Assembly: GCF_000503215.1 (NCBI RefSeq)
Contig: NZ_KI628539.1
Location: 496,001 to 560,000, forward strand
Direction of reading: 5' to 3'
Length of the DNA stretch: 64,000 nucleotides
Origin: Pseudomonas canadensis
GTDB lineage: Bacteria; Pseudomonadota; Gammaproteobacteria; Pseudomonadales; Pseudomonadaceae
How positions within the stretch are numbered: the stretch's first letter is position 1; every line of letters begins with the position of its first letter. This document shows, piece by piece, positions 50,542 through 59,289 of the stretch. Made by a program: the position numbers and the translations under genes. The notes below the pieces were generated by a model that made no database searches, was not told the DNA's origin, and was given only the letters and a program-made list of their open reading frames with translations.

Positions 50542-51600
50542 ATGGACGACAACAAGAAGAAAGCCTTGGCTGCGGCCCTGGGTCAGATCGAACGTCAATT
50601 CGGCAAGGGTGCCGTAATGCGTATGGGCGATCACGACCGTCAGGCGATCCCGGCTATTTCCACGGGCTCTCTGGGTCTGGACATCGCGCTCGGCATTGGC
50701 GGCCTGCCAAAAGGCCGTATCGTTGAAATCTACGGTCCTGAATCTTCCGGTAAAACCACCCTGACCCTGTCGGTGATTGCCCAAGCGCAGAAAATGGGCG
50801 CCACCTGTGCGTTCGTCGACGCCGAGCACGCCCTGGACCCTGAGTACGCCGGCAAATTGGGCGTCAACGTTGACGACCTGCTGGTTTCCCAGCCGGACAC
50901 CGGTGAGCAAGCCCTGGAAATCACCGACATGCTGGTGCGCTCCAACGCCATCGACGTGATCGTGGTCGACTCCGTGGCCGCCCTGGTGCCCAAGGCTGAA
51001 ATCGAAGGCGAAATGGGTGACATGCACGTGGGCCTGCAAGCCCGTCTGATGTCCCAGGCGCTGCGTAAAATCACCGGTAACATCAAGAACGCCAACTGCC
51101 TGGTGATCTTCATCAACCAGATCCGTATGAAGATCGGCGTGATGTTCGGCAGCCCGGAAACCACCACCGGTGGTAACGCGCTGAAGTTCTACGCTTCGGT
51201 CCGTTTGGACATCCGCCGTACCGGCGCGGTGAAAGAAGGTGACGAGGTTGTAGGTAGTGAAACCCGCGTTAAAGTCGTGAAGAACAAAGTGGCCCCGCCT
51301 TTCCGCCAGGCCGAGTTCCAGATTCTCTACGGCAAGGGCATCTACCTGAACGGCGAGATGATCGACCTGGGTGTGCTGCACGGTTTCGTCGAGAAATCCG
51401 GTGCATGGTATGCCTACAACGGCAGCAAAATTGGCCAAGGCAAGGCCAACTCGGCCAAGTTCCTGGCAGACAACCCGGATATCGCTGCCACGCTTGAAAA
51501 GCAGATCCGCGACAAGCTGCTGACTGCCGCTCCAGACGTGAAAGCTGCCGCCAATCGCGAGCCGGTTGAAGAAGTGGAAGAAGCTGACACCGACATCTGA
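50542..51600 (+). CDS. recA: Recombinase A
   Basis: The 352-residue protein catalyses DNA strand exchange and stimulates self-cleavage of LexA and of S24-type repressors. Walker A is GPESSGKTT, Walker B is VIVVDSVAAL, and the L2 loop has FGSPETTTGGNALKFYASVR. The start MDDNKKKALAAAL is the standard one. The gene has a perfect LexA box and is followed by recX after eight bases. Its closeness to the tailocin repressor target is a regulatory, not a structural, link. Confidence 0.98.
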   Translation: MDDNKKKALAAALGQIERQFGKGAVMRMGDHDRQAIPAISTGSLGLDIALGIGGLPKGRIVEIYGPESSGKTTLTLSVIAQAQKMGATCAFVDAEHALDPEYAGKLGVNVDDLLVSQPDTGEQALEITDMLVRSNAIDVIVVDSVAALVPKAEIEGEMGDMHVGLQARLMSQALRKITGNIKNANCLVIFINQIRMKIGVMFGSPETTTGGNALKFYASVRLDIRRTGAVKEGDEVVGSETRVKVVKNKVAPPFRQAEFQILYGKGIYLNGEMIDLGVLHGFVEKSGAWYAYNGSKIGQGKANSAKFLADNPDIAATLEKQIRDKLLTAAPDVKAAANREPVEEVEEADTDI

Positions 51601-51608
51601 AGCACACA

Positions 51609-52076
51609 ATGACAGTTGTACTGGATACACTCGTCGCCGTTCGGCGCACTGCAATGGACCTGCTCGCTCGCCGCGAGCATGGTCGAGTCGAGCTGACGCG
51701 TAAATTGCGTCAGCGCGGCGCAGAGCCCGAGATGATCGAAACCGCCCTCGACCGCCTGACGGAAGAGGGGCTGCTTTCCGAAGCCAGATACCTCGAAAGT
51801 TTTATCTCCTACCGAGCCCGCTCCGGCTACGGCCCGGCGCGTATTCGCGAAGAGCTGAGCCAGCGTGGCCTGCAACGCGCTGATATCGATCTTGCCCTGC
51901 GCGAGTGCGGGATCAGTTGGCAGGCGCAGTTGGAGGACACCTGGCGGCGCAAGTTCTCTGGTCATCTTCCGATTGATGCCAGGGAACGAGCAAAGCAGGG
52001 ACGATTCCTCAGCTATCGCGGGTTTTCGATGGAGATGATCAGCCGCTTGTTGAGCGGCCGGGACATCGATGATTGA
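51609..52076 (+). CDS. recX: RecA regulator RecX
   Basis: The 155-residue helical protein has the three-repeat RecX fold (AMDLLARREHGRVELTRKLR, LIGEGLLSEARYLESFI-type, YGPARIREELSQRGL). RecX caps growing RecA filaments and limits recombinase activity. It is cotranscribed with recA and closed by a strong terminator. Confidence 0.94.
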   Translation: MTVVLDTLVAVRRTAMDLLARREHGRVELTRKLRQRGAEPEMIETALDRLTEEGLLSEARYLESFISYRARSGYGPARIREELSQRGLQRADIDLALRECGISWQAQLEDTWRRKFSGHLPIDARERAKQGRFLSYRGFSMEMISRLLSGRDIDD

Positions 52077-52091
52077 GCTTCTGAACAAACA

Positions 52092-52128
52092 AAAGACCCA
52101 CTATGAAAATAGTGGGTCTTTTTTTTTG
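52092..52128 (+). terminator. Terminator after recX
   Basis: AAGACCCACTAT pairs with ATAGTGGGTCTT and is followed by a long T run. Confidence 0.92.
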
Positions 52129-52139
52129 CCCTCAAAAAA

Positions 52140-53252
52140 TCACGCCGGCTCCGGCGCCACCCGCTGTTGCGCCTTGCCCTGGGCCTGTGCCCAGTTCTCC
52201 GGTAAGTTGATGTAATCCACCAACTGCCGCAGTCGACCCTGGTCGCGCCCGTTGAAGTTGAACACCAGTCGCGTCAAATGACTGAACCTCGGCTCATCAT
52301 GTTCCTCGCCGGTATACGCGAGCTGTCGGAACTCTCCACTCAGTCGCAGGCTGGCGAACTCGCCTTGCAAATGGGCCAATGCCTGTTCACTGAGCGGGTG
52401 ATTCATGCGCACCACAAACTCGCGTTTCAGCCAGCGGGTGGAGTGGAAGTTGGCATAAAACTGGTTGATCTCTTCCACCGCCTCTTCGGCGCTGTACACC
52501 AGGCGTATCAGCTTGAGGTCGGTGGGCAGAATGTAGCGGTTGGCTTCCAACTGGCTGCGGATGAAGTCCAGGGCACCCTGCCAGAACCCGCCACCTGGCG
52601 CATCCAGCAGCACTACCGGGACCAGCGGGCTCTTACCGGTCTGAATCAGCGTCAGCACTTCCAGCGCTTCATCCAGGGTGCCGAAACCGCCTGGGCACAA
52701 CACCAGGGCATCGGCTTCCTTGACGAAGAACAACTTGCGGGTAAAGAAGAAGTGGAAGGACAGCAGATTCTCAGTCCCATCGATGGTTGGGTTGGCATGC
52801 TGTTCAAACGGCAGGGTGATGTTGAACCCCAGGCTGTGTTCCAGGCCCGCGCCTTCGTGGGCGGCGGCCATGATGCCGCCACCGCCGCCGGTGATCACCA
52901 TCAGGTCCGAACGCGCCAGTGCCGCGCCGACTTCACGGGCCAGTGCATACAGGGGGCTTTCCACCGGGGTGCGTGCCGAGCCGAACACCGTCACCTTGCG
53001 GCGGCCCTTGAACTGTTCGAGCACGCGGAAGGCATTGTCCAGCTCGCGGATGGCTTGCAGGGTGATCTTGGCGTTCCAGCGGTTGCGGTCGTCCTGGGCC
53101 ATGCGCAGCACGGTGAGGATCATGTCGCGATACAGGGGGATATTCGGGCTGTTGGGGGCGATCAGCTGGAGTTGTGCGTCGACCTGCTGGGTGAGGTCGG
53201 TGCCGTGTTCTTCGAAATGTCGGAGCAGGCGGTCATTCGGTTCGTAAGGCAT
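52140..53252 (-). CDS. LOG-family protein (TIGR00730-like)
   Basis: The 370-residue protein has the LOG nucleotide-binding signatures GGGGGIMAAAHEGA and PGGFGTLDEALEV, flanked by N- and C-terminal extensions relative to the 180-200 residue LOG enzymes. Short LOG proteins release cytokinin-like bases from nucleoside monophosphates; long ones such as E. coli PpnN cleave purine nucleotides. The length lies nearer to PpnN. It occupies the place of PA3615, downstream of recX. Confidence 0.85.
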   Translation of the reverse strand: MPYEPNDRLLRHFEEHGTDLTQQVDAQLQLIAPNSPNIPLYRDMILTVLRMAQDDRNRWNAKITLQAIRELDNAFRVLEQFKGRRKVTVFGSARTPVESPLYALAREVGAALARSDLMVITGGGGGIMAAAHEGAGLEHSLGFNITLPFEQHANPTIDGTENLLSFHFFFTRKLFFVKEADALVLCPGGFGTLDEALEVLTLIQTGKSPLVPVVLLDAPGGGFWQGALDFIRSQLEANRYILPTDLKLIRLVYSAEEAVEEINQFYANFHSTRWLKREFVVRMNHPLSEQALAHLQGEFASLRLSGEFRQLAYTGEEHDEPRFSHLTRLVFNFNGRDQGRLRQLVDYINLPENWAQAQGKAQQRVAPEPA

Positions 53253-53524
53253 TCAACTTCTCCTTCTTGCAGGGCACCTTCGCCGGAGGCTACGACACTG
53301 CTTGTGTCGCTGTTTGCGCGGGGGCAACCTTCTTTTGCCCTGAAAATGTTACAGAACAGCATGAAAAACGCTGTGTATGAATGGGCGGGATGATTTGATC
53401 ATGGGCCGGAAAACCCTTGGCTGGCAACCACTTATTGATCGCTCAGTACGGAGTCTAGCTGCCTGGGAGGCGTTGAAGCGGGGGAGTACGCGCCACCGGA
53501 CGGCAGCGCGCGAAGGTCAAACCG

Positions 53525-53959
53525 TTACTTTTTCTTTTTTGTCGGTGCCGGGCAATCCGCTTCCACGAACTTCACCGAGGCCACAGGGCGGTTGGTCTTG
53601 TTCTCGGTGATTTCGTAACGCATCACCGCGCCTTTGGCCATCAGCTCACGGTAACCCTTGTTCAGGCATACGCTCTGGCCGAGTTGGAAATACACCGCCT
53701 TGGGATTGGCGCGCATCTGTTCGGCGCGGTCGGGCAAGACGCTCAGGTGATCGATCAGTTGCATGCCTTCAACGGTGTAGGCCACTTCCAGGGTCTTTTC
53801 GTCGATTTCCCGGGGTAGATCTTTGTTGCTCTCAGCCGCGACGCTTTGCAGCTTCCGGTTCATTTGGGCCTCCAGCAGCGAGGCCGCCTGGGCGCACACG
53901 GGCAATACCAGCGCGAGGGCGACGGATGGGGCGACAAGGCGCAGCATGGAACGCAGCAT
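53525..53959 (-). CDS. PA3611-like secreted protein (QS-regulated virulence factor family)
   Basis: The 144-residue protein has a signal peptide (LRLVAPSVALALVLPVCAQA) and a small alpha-beta domain with two cysteines (GQSVCLNKGYREL and EADCPAP) that could form a disulfide. It resembles P. aeruginosa PA3611, described as regulated by quorum sensing. The C terminus is lysine-rich (PTKKKK). Either of two nearby Met codons may be the start. It should be periplasmic or secreted. Confidence 0.78.
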   Translation of the reverse strand: MLRSMLRLVAPSVALALVLPVCAQAASLLEAQMNRKLQSVAAESNKDLPREIDEKTLEVAYTVEGMQLIDHLSVLPDRAEQMRANPKAVYFQLGQSVCLNKGYRELMAKGAVMRYEITENKTNRPVASVKFVEADCPAPTKKKK

Positions 53960-54138
53960 GAAACTCTCCTGATTCGGTTACTGGTGCATAGACCAGCCAC
54001 TGCGCTGTGCGTTCAGTGGCGCGCAATTATAGGTGAGCCCTTGCCACTACAGCCAGGCGTATCGCTGGTAAACTGCCGCCACCTCAGCCGTCCACGAGTT
54101 TTCACCGTGTCGATTTACCCGTCCCACCGGCGCATCCG

Positions 54139-54858
54139 ATGAGCCACGCCGTGTCCCGCCTGCGCACCCAGCGCCTGGCCCGTGCCGTCCGTCCGTTCCT
54201 CAATCGTGGTTCGCGTGCCGAGCGTTGTCCCGGCTGCCGTGTCATTCCTGAGTACTGCTTGTGTGCCTGGCGACCAAAAGTCGCCGCCACCTCAGCGATG
54301 TGCCTGCTGATGCATGACGTGGAACCCATGAAACCCAGCAATACCGGCTGGCTGATCGCCGATGTGATTGATGACACCACGGCGTTCGCCTGGTCGCGCA
54401 CTGAAGTCGATCCTGAACTGCTGACCTTGCTGGCCGACCCGCAGTGGCAACCCTACATTGTGTTCCCCGGCGAATTCGTCGCGCCGCAGCGTGTTGTCAG
54501 CGAAGTGAAGGTGGAGGAGGGCAAGCGCCCACTGTTCATCCTGCTGGACGGCACCTGGAGTGAAGCGCGCAAGATGTTCCGCAAAAGCCCCTACCTGGAG
54601 CATTTGCCGGTGCTCAGCCTGGCGCCCGAGCAGCTATCGCGCTACAAACTGCGTCGTTCCAAACGCGATGATCATTTTTGCACCGCCGAGGTCGCCGCGC
54701 TGTGTCTGGAACTGGCCGATGATCGGATGGCCAGTGAAGTCCTGGATGCCTACCTGGATGTCTTCAGTACTCATTACCTGGCCGCCAAGTTCCAGATGCC
54801 TCTGGATCCGGCGGACACAGTTCATGCGCGTCTTGCTCCCTATATTCCGAAGGTGTAA
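54139..54858 (+). CDS. DTW-domain tRNA aminocarboxypropyltransferase family protein
   Basis: The 239-residue protein has the Cys-rich entry CPGCRVIPEYCLC and the LLDGTWSEARKM motif of DTW proteins. Family members TapT/TuaA put an acp3 group on uridine 47 of tRNA using S-adenosylmethionine. Downstream blocks YKLRRSKRDDHFCTAEVAAL agree. It lies between two genes of the PA3611-PA3603 neighbourhood. Confidence 0.85.
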   Translation: MSHAVSRLRTQRLARAVRPFLNRGSRAERCPGCRVIPEYCLCAWRPKVAATSAMCLLMHDVEPMKPSNTGWLIADVIDDTTAFAWSRTEVDPELLTLLADPQWQPYIVFPGEFVAPQRVVSEVKVEEGKRPLFILLDGTWSEARKMFRKSPYLEHLPVLSLAPEQLSRYKLRRSKRDDHFCTAEVAALCLELADDRMASEVLDAYLDVFSTHYLAAKFQMPLDPADTVHARLAPYIPKV

Positions 54859-54997
54859 CCAGACGACGTTTGCATGATGGCACCACGAACCCGCAACCCG
54901 CTAAAATGCCCACGGGCGTAGCGCTTGACCCTCCAGGCTACGCTGGGCATGCTGGGCGCCGATCAGGGCACCCCTAAAAAACAGGATCATTTAATCA

Positions 54998-55648
54998 ATG
55001 GCCACATACGAAATCCTGATAGCCGATGACCACCCGTTGTTTCGCAGTGCGCTGCACCAAGCCGTGACATTGGGCCTTGGGCCGGACGTCCGCCTGGTCG
55101 AAGTGGCCAGTATTGCCGAGCTGGAAGCCCGCCTCACCGAAAAATCCGACTGGGACCTGGTGCTGCTCGACCTGAACATGCCCGGTGCCTACGGTTTCTC
55201 AGGTTTGGTGTTGTTGCGCGGTCAATACCCGCAGATTCCCGTGGTGATGGTCTCGGCCCAGGAAGAAGCCGACGTGGTGGTGCGCTCCAAGGAGTTTGGC
55301 GCCAGCGGTTTCATTCCCAAGTCCAGTGCGATGGAAGATATCCAGAAGGCTGTACGCACCGTGCTGGATGGTGATGTGTCCTGGCCGCCGCAAGCGTTTG
55401 AAGAAATCAACGTGTCCGACGAAGCCAAGGCCGCCCGTGATGGTCTTGCCAGCCTGACACCGCAGCAGTTCCGGGTGCTGACCATGGTCTGCGAAGGCTT
55501 GTTGAACAAACAGATTGCCTACGAGCTGAGCGTATCGGAGGCGACGATCAAGGCCCACGTTACAGCGATCTTCCGCAAGCTGGGCGTGCGTACGCGCACC
55601 CAGGCGGCGCTGCTCTTGCAACAACTTGAGTCAATTTCGCAGCATTAA
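54998..55648 (+). CDS. erdR: Response regulator ErdR (LuxR family)
   Basis: The 216-residue regulator has a receiver (DDHPLFRSAL, phospho-Asp in VLLDLNMPGAYGF) and a NarL/LuxR-type HTH (LTPQQFRVLTMVCEG, NKQIAYELSVSEATIKAHVT). It corresponds in sequence type and position (directly upstream of dgkA) to ErdR (PA3604), which governs acetate and ethanol use through the acs and exa systems. No kinase gene is adjacent, as is the case for ErdR. Confidence 0.88.
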   Translation: MATYEILIADDHPLFRSALHQAVTLGLGPDVRLVEVASIAELEARLTEKSDWDLVLLDLNMPGAYGFSGLVLLRGQYPQIPVVMVSAQEEADVVVRSKEFGASGFIPKSSAMEDIQKAVRTVLDGDVSWPPQAFEEINVSDEAKAARDGLASLTPQQFRVLTMVCEGLLNKQIAYELSVSEATIKAHVTAIFRKLGVRTRTQAALLLQQLESISQH

Positions 55649-55723
55649 GCGGCTACCGATTCACGCTTTTTTGACTTTGCGTGATCTAGTTTCCCCACTC
55701 CTTTAGTTCAGTTGCCAACGTCT

Positions 55724-56086
55724 ATGTCGCCTTTCAAGGGTCAAACCGGTATCAAACGTATCTTCAATGCTGGGGGTTATTCGCTGGATGGCCTGCGCGC
55801 GGCGTTCACTGGCGAGGCAGCGTTCCGCCAGTTGGTGTTGCTTAACGTGATCCTGATCCCGTTGAGCTTTTTCCTGAATGTCAGCCGGGTCGAGCGTGCC
55901 TTGCTCATTGCTGTCTGCCTGCTGGCGTTGATCGTCGAATTGCTTAACTCGGCAGTGGAAGCGGCGATCGACCGCATTTCCCTGGACCGCCACCCGCTGT
56001 CGAAAAACGCCAAGGACATGGGCAGCGCCGCGCAGTTCGTCGCACTGACCATGATCACCCTGGTCTGGGCCGTGATTCTGATCTAA
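55724..56086 (+). CDS. dgkA: Diacylglycerol kinase
   Basis: The 120-residue integral membrane enzyme has three helices and the DgkA signature (VELLNSAVEAAIDRISLDRH, KNAKDMGSAAQF). It recycles diacylglycerol to phosphatidic acid in the inner membrane. The MSPFKGQTGIKR start is chosen over an upstream codon. The gene converges on finR with only three bases between the stops. Confidence 0.95.
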   Translation: MSPFKGQTGIKRIFNAGGYSLDGLRAAFTGEAAFRQLVLLNVILIPLSFFLNVSRVERALLIAVCLLALIVELLNSAVEAAIDRISLDRHPLSKNAKDMGSAAQFVALTMITLVWAVILI

Positions 56087-56089
56087 CCC

Positions 56090-57016
56090 TTAGGCAATGC
56101 TCGGCAGCACGATCTCGTCGCTGCGCTGAACCCCGGCGGTGAAGGCGCGGCATAGTTCCAGGAACTCGCGCATTGCCGAGGTCTGGTACTTCTGTTTATG
56201 CCAGATGAAGTAGAACTGCCGGGCCAGGTCCAGGTCCGGGGTTTCCACCGGCACCAGGCTGCCACGCCGGAATGCGTCGCGTAGCGCCAGCCGCGAAATG
56301 CAGCCAATCCCCAATCCTGACTCCACCGCGCGTTTGATCGCCTCAGTGTGCTCCAGCTCAAGGCGGATATTCAGCGCGCTACGGTGATGGCGCATGGCTT
56401 GGTCAAATGTCAGGCGAGTACCTGAGCCCTGTTCCCGCAGGATCCACGCCTCTTGGGTCAACTCATCCATGGTTGCCATGCCACGTTTGGCCAGGTGATG
56501 CTGCGGCGCGCAAAACACCACCAGTTCATCCTCCACCCAGGTTTGCACCTCGATATCCGGGTGGCTGCAGTCGCCTTCGATTAGACCCAGGTCAATTTCG
56601 TAGTGCGCCACCTGGTGCACGATATGCGCAGTGTTCTGCACATGCAGCTTCACCTGGCTCTCGGGGTGTTGCTGCATGAAGCTGCCGATCAACAGGGTCG
56701 CCAGGTAATTACCAATGGTGAGGGTGGCGCCCACCGCCAGGGAACCGAAGCCGGACTTGCCGTTGAGCAGGTCCTCGATCTCCTTGGCCTGGTCGAGCAG
56801 CGCAACCGCCTGGGGCAATAGCTGATGACCGAGGGCGTTGAGGCTCAGGCGTTTGCCCGCGCGGTCGAATAATTGGCAGCTGGATTGGCGCTCCAGCTCG
56901 GTGATCGAGGTGCTGGCGGCGGATTGAGATAAGGCCAGAAGGCCAGCAGCGCGCGAGACGCTTTCCTGCTGGGCGACGGCAACGAAGACTTGCAGTTGAC
57001 GGAGAGTAAATCGCAT
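56090..57016 (-). CDS. finR: LysR-type regulator FinR
   Basis: The 308-residue LysR protein has the N-terminal winged HTH (TLRQLQVFVAVAQQESVSRA, QSAASTSITELE) and a substrate-binding domain with the usual ADLGLIEG-type core (EIDLGLIEGDCSHPDIEV). It is divergent from fpr; in P. putida and P. aeruginosa FinR is required for fpr induction under superoxide stress. The start MRFTLRQLQVF is the standard N terminus. Further open frame upstream overlaps the promoter and is not credible. Confidence 0.92.
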   Translation of the reverse strand: MRFTLRQLQVFVAVAQQESVSRAAGLLALSQSAASTSITELERQSSCQLFDRAGKRLSLNALGHQLLPQAVALLDQAKEIEDLLNGKSGFGSLAVGATLTIGNYLATLLIGSFMQQHPESQVKLHVQNTAHIVHQVAHYEIDLGLIEGDCSHPDIEVQTWVEDELVVFCAPQHHLAKRGMATMDELTQEAWILREQGSGTRLTFDQAMRHHRSALNIRLELEHTEAIKRAVESGLGIGCISRLALRDAFRRGSLVPVETPDLDLARQFYFIWHKQKYQTSAMREFLELCRAFTAGVQRSDEIVLPSIA

Positions 57017-57022
57017 ATCGAT

Positions 57023-57040
57023 ATAACCGATAACCCTTAT
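57023..57040. promoter_or_regulatory. Possible FinR site
   Basis: ATAA-CCGATAACCC-TTAT is an inverted repeat of LysR type in the 124-base gap between finR and fpr, directly upstream of finR. It is the only such repeat seen in the gap. Confidence 0.35.
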
Positions 57041-57140
57041 CTTAATAATCCAGTTAACAGATATTGTCGCCGCCATTAGAATGCTGTGCAATTGCGCATC
57101 CCATCTTTGGCGCAGACCCATTTCCAGGAGTCCCCCGTAC

Positions 57141-57920
57141 ATGAGCAACATGAACCACGAGCGTGTCCTCAGTGTTCATCACTGGAACGACACTCTGTTC
57201 AGCTTCAAGTGCACCCGCGATCCGGGCCTGCGCTTCGAGAACGGTCAGTTCGTGATGATCGGCCTGCAACAGCCCAACGGCCGCCCGCTCATGCGCGCTT
57301 ACTCCATTGCCAGCCCGAACTGGGAAGAGCATCTGGAGTTTTTCAGTATCAAGGTCCCGGATGGCCCGCTGACTTCCCAATTGCAGCACTTGAAGGAAGG
57401 CGACGAGATCATCATCAGCAAAAAACCGACAGGCACCTTGGTGCTTGACGATTTGAAGCCGGGCAAACACCTGTACCTGCTCAGCACCGGTACTGGCCTG
57501 GCTCCGTTCATGAGCGTAATCCAGGACCCGGAAACCTACGAGCGCTTTGAAAAAGTGATCCTGTGCCACGGCGTGCGTTACGTCAACGAAGTCGCCTACC
57601 GCGAATTCATCACCGAGCACCTGCCGCAGAACGAATTCTTCGGCGAGGCCTTGCGTGACAAGTTGATCTACTACCCGACCGTGACCCGTGAGCCTTTCGA
57701 AAACGAAGGTCGCCTGACCGACCTGATGCGCAGCGGCAAGCTGTTCAGCGACATCGGCCTGCCGCCGATCAACCCCGAGGATGACCGCGCCATGCTGTGC
57801 GGCAGCCCAAGCATGCTGGACGAAACCAGCGAAGTGTTGAACAGCTTCGGCCTGAAAGTTTCCCCACGGATGCGTGAGCCGGGTGATTACTTGATCGAGC
57901 GTGCGTTCGTCGAGAAGTAA
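57141..57920 (+). CDS. fpr: Ferredoxin-NADP+ reductase
   Basis: The 259-residue flavoprotein has the FAD motif RAYSIASP (MRAYSIASPNWEE) and the NADP-binding LLSTGTGLAPFMS. FprA of Pseudomonas reduces Bfd and so mobilises iron from bacterioferritin; both partners are encoded in this window. It also helps in superoxide stress. The start MSNMNHERVLSVHHWND has AGGAG upstream. Confidence 0.96.
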   Translation: MSNMNHERVLSVHHWNDTLFSFKCTRDPGLRFENGQFVMIGLQQPNGRPLMRAYSIASPNWEEHLEFFSIKVPDGPLTSQLQHLKEGDEIIISKKPTGTLVLDDLKPGKHLYLLSTGTGLAPFMSVIQDPETYERFEKVILCHGVRYVNEVAYREFITEHLPQNEFFGEALRDKLIYYPTVTREPFENEGRLTDLMRSGKLFSDIGLPPINPEDDRAMLCGSPSMLDETSEVLNSFGLKVSPRMREPGDYLIERAFVEK

Positions 57921-57949
57921 TGCTGGGTCAGTAACAACACAGATCTAAA

Positions 57950-58045
57950 AAATGTGGGAGCGGGCTTGCTCGCGAAAGCGGAGTGTCAGTCGACAGAGTT
58001 ATTGACTGATACACCGCTTTCGCGAGCAAGCCCGCTCCCACATTT
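57950..58045. repeat. REPIN after fpr
   Basis: AAATGTGGGAGCGGGCTTGC starts an almost perfect 32-base arm whose inverse (GCAAGCCCGCTCCCACATTT) ends the element. It lies between convergent fpr and trmO and may act as their shared terminator. Confidence 0.92.
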
Positions 58046-58059
58046 TGTTTCCGGTTTAT

Positions 58060-58755
58060 TCAGTGAGCTGGGAGTACTTCCAGTACACAAATCACCCCAG
58101 GCTCGGGATAGTGCCAACGCACATCCACATCCCAGAACTGCGCGCCATATTCCCGCTCTGGCCCCGGCGTCTGATACGCCGGCCGTGGATCCTGTGCCAG
58201 GCACTGATCAATCAGTTCCACCAGTGGCTCGCCCAGGCGCTGAGCGTGGCCTTGTGCCTGCTGCAGCGCTGTCTTGAGCCATTGCACCGGAATCAGCTGT
58301 GGCGCGGCGCTGGCGATGTCGTTGGTCGCCGTGTCGACCACGTCGGCATACGGCACATACGGCTTGATATCCAGCACCGGCGTGCCATCGAGCAGATCAA
58401 TCCCGGAAATCCACAGCCGTCCTGGCTCCACTTTTTCCAGCTTGACCACTGACTGGCCGATGCCGTTGGGTCGGTGGGTGGCGCGGGTGGCAAACACGCC
58501 CATGGACGTGTTGCCACCCAGGCGCGGCGGGCGCACTTTCAGGCGTGGCTTGTCTTCCAGCGCCTGGTGGAACAGGAACAGCAACCACACGTGGCTGACC
58601 TGCTCCAGGCCTTGTACGGCTTCGCCACCGTCGAACGGCGCCATCAGTTCCAGCACGCCACGGGCGGCAGGTGCCAACTGAGGTTGGCGTGGGATGGCGA
58701 ACTTCTCCTTGAAACAGGAGCGCACGAAGCCGACGGGCGAGACGTTGTAACTCAT
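58060..58755 (-). CDS. trmO: tRNA (m6t6A37) methyltransferase TrmO
   Basis: The 231-residue protein is of the TsaA/YaeB family: GFVRSCFKEKFAIPRQP, FDGGEAVQGLEQVSHVWLLF and ATRATHRPNGIGQSVVKLEK. TrmO methylates N6-threonylcarbamoyladenosine at position 37 of tRNAs such as tRNA(Thr) with S-adenosylmethionine. It overlaps no neighbour but lies only three bases from the YehS-like gene upstream, so the two form an operon. Confidence 0.92.
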   Translation of the reverse strand: MSYNVSPVGFVRSCFKEKFAIPRQPQLAPAARGVLELMAPFDGGEAVQGLEQVSHVWLLFLFHQALEDKPRLKVRPPRLGGNTSMGVFATRATHRPNGIGQSVVKLEKVEPGRLWISGIDLLDGTPVLDIKPYVPYADVVDTATNDIASAAPQLIPVQWLKTALQQAQGHAQRLGEPLVELIDQCLAQDPRPAYQTPGPEREYGAQFWDVDVRWHYPEPGVICVLEVLPAH

Positions 58756-58758
58756 GGC

Positions 58759-59220
58759 TTACGCACGAACTCGCAGCGTCAGGCCCTTGAGGAAGTTGCG
58801 CAGCAACTGGTCGCCGCACGGGCGATAGTTGGTGTGGCCGAACTTGCGGAACAGCGCGCTCAGCTCAGGCTTGGACACCGGGAACTCGGCGGCCTTGAGG
58901 ATGGCGTGCATGTCATCTTCCTTCAGTTCGAAGGCCACGCGCAGCTTCTTGAGGATGATGTTGTTGGTCACCGGGGTCTCGATCGGCTGCGGCGGACGGC
59001 TTTCGTCCTTACCGCGCTTGAAGATCACCAAGCCGTCGAGGAAGTGCGCCATGACGTCATCCGGGCAGAACACGAAGCCTTCTTCCTCATCTTTCTTGAG
59101 GTAGGTCAGCAGGTCGTCCTTGGTTACGTCCATGCCGCCGAGCTTGATGATCTCGACCATCTTGTTGTCGCTGATGTCGAGCATGTAGCGCACGCTGCGC
59201 AGTACGTCATTGTGAATCAT
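58759..59220 (-). CDS. YehS-like DUF1456 protein
   Basis: The 153-residue protein consists of two similar halves of the DUF1456 type (NDVLRSVRYMLDISDNKMVE, and NIILKKLRVAFELKEDDMHA). E. coli YehS is the namesake; its function is unknown. The start MIHNDVLRSVRY is the family standard. Confidence 0.9.
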   Translation of the reverse strand: MIHNDVLRSVRYMLDISDNKMVEIIKLGGMDVTKDDLLTYLKKDEEEGFVFCPDDVMAHFLDGLVIFKRGKDESRPPQPIETPVTNNIILKKLRVAFELKEDDMHAILKAAEFPVSKPELSALFRKFGHTNYRPCGDQLLRNFLKGLTLRVRA

Positions 59221-59289
59221 GGTGGGCAATCCTGGTATTCAACTGAGGACACCGCGCAAAAGAGGCGGTGTCGGGAAAAGGGCGGCGGC

